Origin: Calditrichota bacterium
GTDB taxonomy: Bacteria > Electryoneota > RPQS01
Length of the DNA: 64,000 nt
Assembly (NCBI GenBank): GCA_020637395.1
Contig: JACJWA010000001.1
Coordinates: 682,001-746,000 of the forward strand
Direction of reading: 5' to 3'
The notes under the pieces are model-generated. The model was given only the letters and a program-made list of their open reading frames with translations, had not been told where the DNA came from and did no database searches. Position numbers and translations under genes: made by a program. Below, piece after piece: positions 26,392 through 34,024 of this stretch (its first letter is position 1; each line of letters begins with the position of its first letter).

Positions 26392-27414
26392 ATGAGTCTT
26401 TCTTTTTCCGGTTTGTTCTCCAATGAAATTGCCATTGACCTCGGCACGCGCAACACGCTGGTCTTTGTCAAAGGCAAAGGTATTCTCGTCCGTGAACCTT
26501 CCATGGTGGCCATTCGCAAAAGCGACCGCAAGGTTATCGCCATCGGCAACGAGGCCCGCGAAATGCTTGGCAAAACCCATCGCGATCTTGAGGTCATTCG
26601 ACCCATGCGCGACGGCGTGATTGATGACGATGAAGTCGCCGAAATCATGATTCGCGCGTTGATCCGAAAGGCGCAAACGAACAGACTCCTAAGGCCGCGC
26701 GTGATCGTCTGCGTTCCCTCCGGCGTCACCAAGTCCGAAAAGCGTATCATTCGCGATTCCGCGGAACATGCCGGTGCGCGTGAAGTCTTTCTGATCGCCG
26801 AACCAATGGCCGCCGCGCTCGGTGTTGGACTACCGGTTCTGGATCCCGTCGGAAGCATGGTCATTGACATCGGAGGAGGAACCACCGAGATCGCGGTCAT
26901 CGCGCTTTCCGGTATCATCACTGACACCTCCATTCGCGTCGGCGGCGACGAACTCGATGAGTCTATTATTCAGTTCATGCGCCGCAACTATAACCTCCTG
27001 ATTGGTGAACGCACAGCGGAAGAAATTAAGACCCGGATCGGTTCCGCCGCCAAGCTCGAACAGGAACTCTCGATTGTCGCCAAAGGACGTGATCTGGTCG
27101 AAGGCGTTCCCAAAGCCGTCGAGATCAACTCTATCGAAATTCGCGATGCGATTGAAGAACCAATTTCGCAAATCGTGGACGCCGTCAAGAACGCACTCGA
27201 GAAAACTCCGCCCGAACTCGCCGCCGACATTCGAGACCGAGGAATCATTATGACCGGCGGCGGCGCGCTGATTCGCGGACTCGACGTCAGATTGCGCGAG
27301 GAAACCTCGCTGCCCGTCTTCCTGGCCGAAGACCCGCTGACGTGCGTCGTGCGCGGTACCGGAAAGGTGCTCGACGATATGGAAACCTATCACAAAGTCC
27401 TTCTTCCCAACTAA
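26392..27414 (+). CDS. mreB: Rod shape-determining protein MreB
   Basis: Actin-like ATPase that directs side-wall synthesis and rod shape. The 340 aa product shows IAIDLGTRNTLVFVKGKGI (phosphate 1), EPSMVAIRKSDRKVIAIGNEA, PRVIVCVPSGVT, AEPMAAALG, the phosphate 2 loop MVIDIGGGTTEIAVI, VGGDELDESIIQFMRR and IIMTGGGALIRGLD. The N-terminal helix MSLSFSGLFS probably contacts the membrane. It leads a tight run mreBCD-mrdA-rodA, so the organism is likely rod-shaped. Confidence 0.97.
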   Translation: MSLSFSGLFSNEIAIDLGTRNTLVFVKGKGILVREPSMVAIRKSDRKVIAIGNEAREMLGKTHRDLEVIRPMRDGVIDDDEVAEIMIRALIRKAQTNRLLRPRVIVCVPSGVTKSEKRIIRDSAEHAGAREVFLIAEPMAAALGVGLPVLDPVGSMVIDIGGGTTEIAVIALSGIITDTSIRVGGDELDESIIQFMRRNYNLLIGERTAEEIKTRIGSAAKLEQELSIVAKGRDLVEGVPKAVEINSIEIRDAIEEPISQIVDAVKNALEKTPPELAADIRDRGIIMTGGGALIRGLDVRLREETSLPVFLAEDPLTCVVRGTGKVLDDMETYHKVLLPN

Positions 27415-27420
27415 GTTCGC

Positions 27421-28260
27421 ATGCCCGCGCACAACCGCAAGGTCAGCGGAAACATCGAGTGGACCGTTTACCTGCTGTGCATGGCCGTCTCCCTTGTACT
27501 GCTGTTGACCAGTCCCAAACCCGGTGTCCGCGAACTAAAAGATTCTACCTCCGAGATCATCGGGGTTGCGGCCACTCCGCTGCAATTCGTCCGCAAGATT
27601 TTTAACATCTGGCTGGACCACGATCTCCTGCGAAAACATGCGCAGAACCTAAGCACCGAGAACTCCGAGCTCCGCGACGCCTTGATCGAAAACCAAAGAT
27701 TGCGCGGCATGCTCAATATGCAGGAACGGCTCCCCTTTCAAACAGTCCCTGCCTCCGTTATCAGTGCCGTCGGTCCCGCCTTGGGCGGACAATACCGCAT
27801 CAGTACAGGTGCGCTGGCCGGTGTGACCATCAATTCCGCCGTCATCACACCGCTCGGCTTGGTCGGCAAAGTCATCGAAACCACCGACCACACGTCGCTC
27901 GTGCAAACTCTTGTTGGAAACAGCTACGGCGTAGCTGTCATGCTCGAACGTACCAGAATGCGCGGCATCCTGAGATGGACCGGAATTGATCGCTGGACAC
28001 TCTCCGGCCTGCCAACCGGTGTGGATGTCAAGCCCGGTGATCTTGTGATCACTGCGGGTACCGGAGCCGTCTTCCCCAAGGGCCTGCGCGTCGGTGTGGT
28101 CACGGATGAATCCTCCGTAATCTCAACCTACGGAGAGTCTTGGATTGTGCAGCCGTTTGTGGAGTTCCGCTCGGTTGAAGATGTCTTCGTCATCATCAGC
28201 ACCGGTTGGCTCGAACCGAATGCCGGGGCTAACGACCCGCAGATTGAGCCGAATCCATGA
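27421..28260 (+). CDS. mreC: Rod shape-determining protein MreC
   Basis: Bitopic membrane protein linking MreB to PBP2. The 279 aa protein has one N-terminal membrane segment (VYLLCMAVSLVLLLT), a coiled coil (ENSELRDALIENQRLRGML) and the beta-domain with SVISAVGPALGGQYRIS, GLVGKVIETTDHTSLVQTLVG, MRGILRW and GVDVKPGDLVITAGTGAVFPKG. Its end overlaps mreD by 4 bp. The start lies 6 bp after mreB, without a Shine-Dalgarno. Confidence 0.95.
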   Translation: MPAHNRKVSGNIEWTVYLLCMAVSLVLLLTSPKPGVRELKDSTSEIIGVAATPLQFVRKIFNIWLDHDLLRKHAQNLSTENSELRDALIENQRLRGMLNMQERLPFQTVPASVISAVGPALGGQYRISTGALAGVTINSAVITPLGLVGKVIETTDHTSLVQTLVGNSYGVAVMLERTRMRGILRWTGIDRWTLSGLPTGVDVKPGDLVITAGTGAVFPKGLRVGVVTDESSVISTYGESWIVQPFVEFRSVEDVFVIISTGWLEPNAGANDPQIEPNP

Positions 28261-28736
28261 ACTTCCGCTTGATTCTCGTCGCGGTTATTCTGCTCATTCT
28301 GCAGGCAGGACTCGGCCCGATCATTACTCTCGGTGACGCGCGCCCCTCGTTCCTGCTGCCGTTCGTCGTCTACGTCGGCCTGCGCGAAGGATCACTCTGG
28401 GGGACCGTCGCCGGATTCGTACTTGGTCTCTCTATTGATTCTCTCGGACAACTCCCGCTCGGTATGTCAGCCGTTGCTTTGTCTACAGCCGGATTCTTCA
28501 GCGCGCGACTGAGCAAGGATGATCCGTTCCGGCTCTGGTGGCCCTGGACCGTACTCGTGCTGCTCTTTGCAATCTTGCTTGAAGTACTTCGCATGCTCTT
28601 GCTGGCACGCGCAAATTCGCTCCCGTTCTTTCCCGTGCTGTTCTCCAGCGGCCTGCCATCCGCTGCCGCCACTACGGTCCTTGCGATTCTCTGGTTCCTA
28701 TCCCCACTCCATTCCCGTGAGGATTCCGTGCGATGA
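28257..28736 (+). CDS. mreD: Rod shape-determining protein MreD
   Basis: Integral membrane partner of MreC; 159 aa with about five hydrophobic segments. LILVAVILLILQAGLGPIITL and FLLPFVVYVGLREGSLWGTVAGFVLGLSID match the MreD pattern, although the family is weakly conserved. The 4-bp overlaps with mreC and mrdA and the position in the cluster support the call. Confidence 0.88.
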   Translation: MNFRLILVAVILLILQAGLGPIITLGDARPSFLLPFVVYVGLREGSLWGTVAGFVLGLSIDSLGQLPLGMSAVALSTAGFFSARLSKDDPFRLWWPWTVLVLLFAILLEVLRMLLLARANSLPFFPVLFSSGLPSAAATTVLAILWFLSPLHSREDSVR

Positions 28737-30571
28737 CCAAACGAGGCGAAAGCGTTCGCTTCTTTTCGTTTCTGGTCTTTGGTGTCTTAGTCTTCGGACT
28801 GCTGATCTACAGACTTGCGCAGCTGCAAGTCGTACAGGGTCCGGAGTTCCGCGAAAGATCCGAAGAAAATCGCATTCGCTTCGTCGAACTGCTCGCGCCG
28901 CGAGGGGTCATGCGCGACCGCCACGGAAAACTGCTCGTCAGCAATCGTCCCTCCTATACCTGCTACGGCATTCCCCGCGACCTCTATGGTGACAGCCTCG
29001 CAACGACCCGCGTCGGACTGGCCCTGGCCGTGGATCCGCACGAAATCCGCGAGGTTATCCTAAAACCCGTCCGCAATACCTATCGCCCGCAAAGACTGCG
29101 GCGCGATTTGCCCTATACACTCCTTGCGCGCTTTGAAGAACTGCGCGATCAGATTCCCGGAGCATATCTCGAGATCGAACCGAAACGGTTCTATCCCTAT
29201 GGCGTCGCTCCGCATCTGATCGGGTACGTCGCAGAAATCGCTGAAGAAGAGCTGGCAAAATTCCCAGGACTTCAAACCGGCGATCTCGTCGGCAAGCGCG
29301 GATTGGAAAGGCTCTATGACAAAGAGCTGCGCGGAGTCAAAGGCAGCAAACTCTCCGTCGTGGATGTCCACGGTCAAGAAGTGGAATCCGGCGGCGAACT
29401 CGGACGTGTCGAGCCGGTTGCAGGGAGCGAACTCTGGACCACTCTCGACCTCGATGTCCAAATGCTCGCCGAATCTCTTCTGACCGACAAAATCGGCTCA
29501 GTTGTCGCACTCGACGTGCGCACCGGAGGCGTCGTCGTGATGGCCAGTTCGCCCTCCTACATTCCTGATGTCTTTGCGGGTTCCATCAGCTCGTCCGACT
29601 GGCGCGCTTTGCTCTCTGATTCCACGAAGCCCATGCTGAACCGCTCCGTGCAAACCATGTATCCGCCCGGCTCAACCATCAAGCCCGCGATGCTGGTTGA
29701 AGGATTGGAGAGCGGCGCTATCTCCCCGTCATGGGGGGTCTCCTGTCCCGGAAGTTTCACCTACGGCAACCGCACCTTCAAATGCTGGAAAAAAGGCGGA
29801 CATGGCTATGTGGACTGCACGCAGTCCCTTGCGCAAAGCTGCGACGTCTTCTACTACAAGCTTGGCTTGCAGCTCGGTGTGGATGGCATCAATCGCGCGA
29901 TGTCGCGCTTTCACTTCGGGTCTCCAACCGGAGTGGATCAAACCAGCGAAGCAGCGGGCTTGATCCCCTCCGAAGCCTACTACAACAAACGCTACGGCCC
30001 AAACGGCTGGTCCAAAGGTTTCGTCGTCTCGGTCTCCATCGGACAAGGCGAAATGCTTGCGACACCCGTGCAGCTTGCAGCCTTCGCCGGAGCCGTTGCC
30101 ACCGGTGTCTGGAGACAACCGCACATTGTGGACGGAGTCTATGACCCCGGAAGCCGAATGCTCTCCCGCCGCGCTGACTTCATTGTGGATACTCTTGACC
30201 TGTCTTCGGAAATCCTCGACTATGCGCGGCACGGGATGACCGAAGTCGTCTGGGGCGCTGCTGGAACTGCACGCAGGCAGCAGAACGACAGCCTGAGAAT
30301 TGCTGGCAAGACCGGCACAGCTCAGAACGCCCACGGTGACGATCACGGTTGGTTCATCTGCTACGGCCCCGTGGACAATCCGATGTATTCCTGCTGCGCG
30401 CTGATTGAGTTCGGAAAGAGCGGTTCTGGTGCGGGTGCGCCGGTGGCCGGTGAAGTGCTTCGTGATCTGATTCGCCGCGAACTCTTTCCCGATCTATATA
30501 GAGAGAAGGCTCCTGAGGAAGAAAAGAACGCCGAACAGGAAGATGTCGCGCACGCCGGAGACTTCAGGTGA
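28733..30571 (+). CDS. mrdA: Penicillin-binding protein 2, elongasome transpeptidase
   Basis: Class B PBP that cross-links peptidoglycan during elongation. The 612 aa protein has one N-terminal membrane anchor (FFSFLVFGVLVFGLLIYRLA), a dimerisation domain (VRDRHGKLLVSNRPSY, HLIGYVAEI, GKRGLERLYDKELRG) and the transpeptidase domain. The nucleophile is Ser314 in YPPGSTIKPAM (SxxK), the second motif is SCD in LAQSCDVFYYKLG, and KTG is at 526-528 in AGKTGTAQN. It overlaps mreD and rodA by 4 bp each, and RodA is its glycosyltransferase partner. Confidence 0.96.
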   Translation: MTKRGESVRFFSFLVFGVLVFGLLIYRLAQLQVVQGPEFRERSEENRIRFVELLAPRGVMRDRHGKLLVSNRPSYTCYGIPRDLYGDSLATTRVGLALAVDPHEIREVILKPVRNTYRPQRLRRDLPYTLLARFEELRDQIPGAYLEIEPKRFYPYGVAPHLIGYVAEIAEEELAKFPGLQTGDLVGKRGLERLYDKELRGVKGSKLSVVDVHGQEVESGGELGRVEPVAGSELWTTLDLDVQMLAESLLTDKIGSVVALDVRTGGVVVMASSPSYIPDVFAGSISSSDWRALLSDSTKPMLNRSVQTMYPPGSTIKPAMLVEGLESGAISPSWGVSCPGSFTYGNRTFKCWKKGGHGYVDCTQSLAQSCDVFYYKLGLQLGVDGINRAMSRFHFGSPTGVDQTSEAAGLIPSEAYYNKRYGPNGWSKGFVVSVSIGQGEMLATPVQLAAFAGAVATGVWRQPHIVDGVYDPGSRMLSRRADFIVDTLDLSSEILDYARHGMTEVVWGAAGTARRQQNDSLRIAGKTGTAQNAHGDDHGWFICYGPVDNPMYSCCALIEFGKSGSGAGAPVAGEVLRDLIRRELFPDLYREKAPEEEKNAEQEDVAHAGDFR

Positions 30572-31782
30572 GCAGCAAAGGGCGCTTTTCTGATCTCTGG
30601 CTGGTCCTATCCATCCTGTTCCTGCTGGCCGTGGGCTTGATTTCCAATTTTGCCACGAGCTATGCGGACGGGACCGGATTGTACTACTTCCAGCGTCAGC
30701 TCTTTTGGATTGGCTTGGGAACTGTTCTCGCGCTTGGCATTTTGTCCTTGCCGCTGCGTGTCTTTGAAATGCTGGCCTATCTGGTATACGGCCTTTCGGT
30801 GGCCAGCTTGATTCTTGTGCTGGTGATCGGTGCGAAGCACAAAGGCGCAACCAGCTGGTTCCAGTTCGGGAGCATTCAGCTTCAGCCCTCAGAGTTCGCC
30901 AAGATCGCGACTCTCATTGCTTTGGCGCGGCTGCTATCGGAGAATCAACGGGATCTCGATCGAGCCTGGCTCTTTCTGACAGCCTGCGCACTTGCGCTCT
31001 TGCCCATGGGTCTGATTTTGGTTCAACCCGACTTAGGTACTGCGCTGATCTTTCCGGTCATGCTGTTTGTCATGTTGATATGGGCGGGAATTGCTCCAAA
31101 GTTCCTGCTGCTCTTGGCCATGCCCGCCGTCGCGGTCTTGACCTCGTGGTTGCTGCCGCTTCATATCGCCATTCTGATCGTTTTCGTCGTCGTCGCATTT
31201 GTTACTGTTCGCAATATCCCCTGGGTGGCTGTCTTGACCGGACTCTATCTGGCGTTCGGCGCGCTGACACCCATGCTGTGGAACAAACTCGAACCGCATC
31301 AGCAAAGGCGCATCACGACGTTTCTGGATCCCGAATCTGATCCGCTCGGTGCCGCCTATCAGTTGATTCAATCCAAAATCGCCGTTGGTTCCGGCGGTGT
31401 TGCCGGAAAAGGCTTTTTGAATGGCACGCAGACGCAGCTTCAGTTCCTGCCTGAGGGTCACAACGATTTTATCTTCTCGGCTTTCGCCGAGGAGTGGGGA
31501 TTTGTCGGCGCACTATTCGTGGTCATGGCTTTTTTTGTCCTGTTCTACAGAGGCGTTGCCATCGCCACCAAGTGCCATGCGCCGTTTCACTCTCTGATTG
31601 CTATCGGAGTCACCGGAACGATCATCTTTCAAACCCTCACCAACCTGCTCATGACCGTCGGTTTCCTGCCTGTAACCGGACTGCCGTTGCCGCTCGTGAG
31701 CTACGGCGGAAGTTCGATGCTCGTTACCTTGGCAATGGTCGGGTTGTTGTTTAGCACGGCTTTGCGGTGGCGCGAGTACTAA
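30568..31782 (+). CDS. rodA: SEDS peptidoglycan polymerase RodA
   Basis: Polytopic glycosyltransferase that polymerises lipid II with PBP2. The 404 aa protein begins at GTG 30568 and has about ten membrane segments. Family motifs include SWFQFGSIQLQPSEFAKIATL, LIQPDLGTA-like LVQPDLGTALIF, the catalytic-loop Asp in FLPEGHNDFIFSAFAEEWG, and the C-terminal GLPLPLVSYGGSSML. It overlaps mrdA by 4 bp and the next gene by 16 bp. Confidence 0.96.
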   Translation: MSSKGRFSDLWLVLSILFLLAVGLISNFATSYADGTGLYYFQRQLFWIGLGTVLALGILSLPLRVFEMLAYLVYGLSVASLILVLVIGAKHKGATSWFQFGSIQLQPSEFAKIATLIALARLLSENQRDLDRAWLFLTACALALLPMGLILVQPDLGTALIFPVMLFVMLIWAGIAPKFLLLLAMPAVAVLTSWLLPLHIAILIVFVVVAFVTVRNIPWVAVLTGLYLAFGALTPMLWNKLEPHQQRRITTFLDPESDPLGAAYQLIQSKIAVGSGGVAGKGFLNGTQTQLQFLPEGHNDFIFSAFAEEWGFVGALFVVMAFFVLFYRGVAIATKCHAPFHSLIAIGVTGTIIFQTLTNLLMTVGFLPVTGLPLPLVSYGGSSMLVTLAMVGLLFSTALRWREY

Positions 31783-33299
31783 TCTTTCTCCTCTTCGCGC
31801 AGATGACGGCGGCCTCAGACTACCTGTGGCCGTTGCCGGACTCGCGTACGCTCACCGGCGGATTTGCAGACAGCCGCACGGATCATTTTCACGGCGGCGT
31901 GGACCTCCGCGCGCGCACTCCGTTGCCTGTGATTGCACCCACGGATGGTTGGGTCGAACGAATCTCCGTCAATCCCGCAGGCTATGGACTCACGCTCTAC
32001 TATCGTCTCGCAGACGGTAATACTGCTGTCTTCGGACATCTGAGCCGCTATGAGCCCGAGCTGCAAGCGCTAGTTCGCGACAGCCAGCTTGTTGCGGAGA
32101 CCTATCACGTGGATTTCTCCTTCGAAGAACCGGCACAAGCTCCGAGCTATCGCAAAGGCGACATTCTCTGCTTCACAGGCTCGAGCGGACGCGGTCCGGC
32201 TCATTTGCACTTTGAAGTACGCAAGGGCGCAGTTCAGCTCGATCCCTTGATGTTCTATGATCCTGCCGACCGCGACAAGCCCGTAATCGTCGAGTTGCGC
32301 TGGGTAAACTGGTCAGAGTTCTCGCCGACCTCGTCCGGGCGCGCCATCGCCAAACAGGTCACGCCGACGATCAATTCAAACGAGCCCATCGCGTTATTCG
32401 TTCGTACCTACGATCCCGGTCCGTGGGGCAGAAATGCCGTTCCGCAGACTGTACGCGTGTTCTTGGATCAACAGTTGATTTTCGAAGATCGCTGCGCCGA
32501 AATTGACTTGCTCGGTCCGCAGTCCATCTATGAGAAACTCGTTTACAAGGATGTCAAGCACAACGACCGCGACGTGCGCAGGCTCTTTGATTGGCCGCTG
32601 CGCGGACTGACCGAAGCTGATCCGCTCCCTTCTGGTTGGATTGAGAACTTCAGAGGAGATGTGCGCATCGAAGTCGAAGATCGCAACGGAAACATCTCAT
32701 CCTACTCCGTCCGAGTGGATGTAGGAGACTCCCGTCCGGACCGACCTCTGCCCGATCGCGCCGTGCCGCTCGATTTTGTCTTAACTGGTGACGACGCTTC
32801 GATGAGTTGGGCGGACGTCGCCGAGCTCAGCGGCGAGATCAGAATCAACGACGAAGACTTCGCGTTCGCGTCCAAGCTGAGATTGACCGCGCATGAGTCG
32901 TACCGCCCCGGAACCTACTGGTACAAGCGCAGCGGTGCCGCAGGAAAGTCCGCACTATGGCGAATCCCGTCCGACGACCCCGACCAATTGGCATGCTATG
33001 TCCTGCGCGGCGGAATCTACGGACTCGCCTATGATGACACTCCTCCGAAACTGCTGTTGTCGGGACAACACGGCAAGATCAAATTCACTTTGACCGATGA
33101 CGAGTCCTCCATTGACGACAGCAGCGTCCGCTGTACCGTGGACGGAGAAACCGCAATCCCCGAATTCGAGTATGAAGAGAAGGGTGGAGTGATCTGGACG
33201 CGGAAATCCCTCACGCGCGGCCAGCATCTCGTGCACTTTGAAGCGCAAAATCGCGCCGGACTCTCGCGCACCTGGGAAGTCGCGGTGACCGTCCCGTGA
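31767..33299 (+). CDS. Secreted M23-family metallopeptidase
   Basis: A 510 aa exported peptidase, probably a murein endopeptidase. GTG 31767 starts a short signal peptide (MARVLIFLLFAQMTAAS). The N-terminal third is a LytM domain with the Zn ligands HFHGGVDLRA and AHLHFEVRKGAV. The remaining 300 residues are beta-rich with Ig-like stretches (VEDRNGNISSYSVRVDVGDS), which is longer than typical for the family. It overlaps rodA by 16 bp and the rhomboid gene by 4 bp, which suggests a role with the rod-shape cluster. Confidence 0.88.
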   Translation: MARVLIFLLFAQMTAASDYLWPLPDSRTLTGGFADSRTDHFHGGVDLRARTPLPVIAPTDGWVERISVNPAGYGLTLYYRLADGNTAVFGHLSRYEPELQALVRDSQLVAETYHVDFSFEEPAQAPSYRKGDILCFTGSSGRGPAHLHFEVRKGAVQLDPLMFYDPADRDKPVIVELRWVNWSEFSPTSSGRAIAKQVTPTINSNEPIALFVRTYDPGPWGRNAVPQTVRVFLDQQLIFEDRCAEIDLLGPQSIYEKLVYKDVKHNDRDVRRLFDWPLRGLTEADPLPSGWIENFRGDVRIEVEDRNGNISSYSVRVDVGDSRPDRPLPDRAVPLDFVLTGDDASMSWADVAELSGEIRINDEDFAFASKLRLTAHESYRPGTYWYKRSGAAGKSALWRIPSDDPDQLACYVLRGGIYGLAYDDTPPKLLLSGQHGKIKFTLTDDESSIDDSSVRCTVDGETAIPEFEYEEKGGVIWTRKSLTRGQHLVHFEAQNRAGLSRTWEVAVTVP

Positions 33300-33994
33300 T
33301 TCCGATTCGCGACGAAAATCCAGCTCGCACGAAGCCCTTTGTCACCATTGGACTCATCGCCGCAAATGTCGCCGTCTTTCTGCTGCAAATGCTCACGCCG
33401 CCGGAAGCGCAGGAAGCCTTTGTTTTCGAGTGGGGAGCCATTCCCAACGACATTTCGAACGCGTATCACCTGCTTCCCGCACTGCCCCTCGCTTGGATCA
33501 GACTCCTGACCTCCATGTTCATGCACGGCGGACTGATGCATCTCGGCGGGAACATGCTCTATCTCTGGATCTTCGGCAACAACATCGAAGATGTGCTCGG
33601 ACATGCGAAGTTCCTGCTCTTCTATCTCGTCGGCGGACTGGTCGCCGCGCTCAGCCATGTGCTCTTCGAGCCGTCATCTACTATTCCGATGGTCGGCGCA
33701 TCCGGTGCCATCAGCGCCGTGCTCGGAGCATACATGCTCGCCTATCCGCGCGCCAAAGTGGTTGTCCTGGTCTTCATCGTGTTCATCATCCGCTTCATCC
33801 GAGTTCCAGCTCTCTTGATGCTTGGAATCTGGTTTGCCATGCAGATCTTCGGCTTTGCCGGAGAGTCCGGAACAGAAGGCGGAGGAGTCGCCTGGCTTGC
33901 GCATATCGGTGGCTTTGTCGCAGGTGTTCTGCTCATCCTGCTCGCCGGGGTCAGACCCGCGCGGCCTGTGAGGCGCTTCAGCAGTTTTCGTTAA
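33296..33994 (+). CDS. Rhomboid-family intramembrane serine protease
   Basis: A 232 aa membrane protease with about six transmembrane helices. The catalytic dyad is visible: Ser136 in VGASGAISAVLGAY and His203 in WLAHIGGFVAG. The family segments MFMHGGLMHLGGNMLYLWIFG and FYLVGGLVAA are present. It starts at GTG 33296 within the M23 stop codon (GTGA overlap). Substrate is unknown; it is the last gene of the mre-led run before valS. Confidence 0.93.
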   Translation: MIPIRDENPARTKPFVTIGLIAANVAVFLLQMLTPPEAQEAFVFEWGAIPNDISNAYHLLPALPLAWIRLLTSMFMHGGLMHLGGNMLYLWIFGNNIEDVLGHAKFLLFYLVGGLVAALSHVLFEPSSTIPMVGASGAISAVLGAYMLAYPRAKVVVLVFIVFIIRFIRVPALLMLGIWFAMQIFGFAGESGTEGGGVAWLAHIGGFVAGVLLILLAGVRPARPVRRFSSFR

Positions 33995-34024
33995 CTTGTT
34001 ATTCCCGTCCTTTCTCTATCCAAG

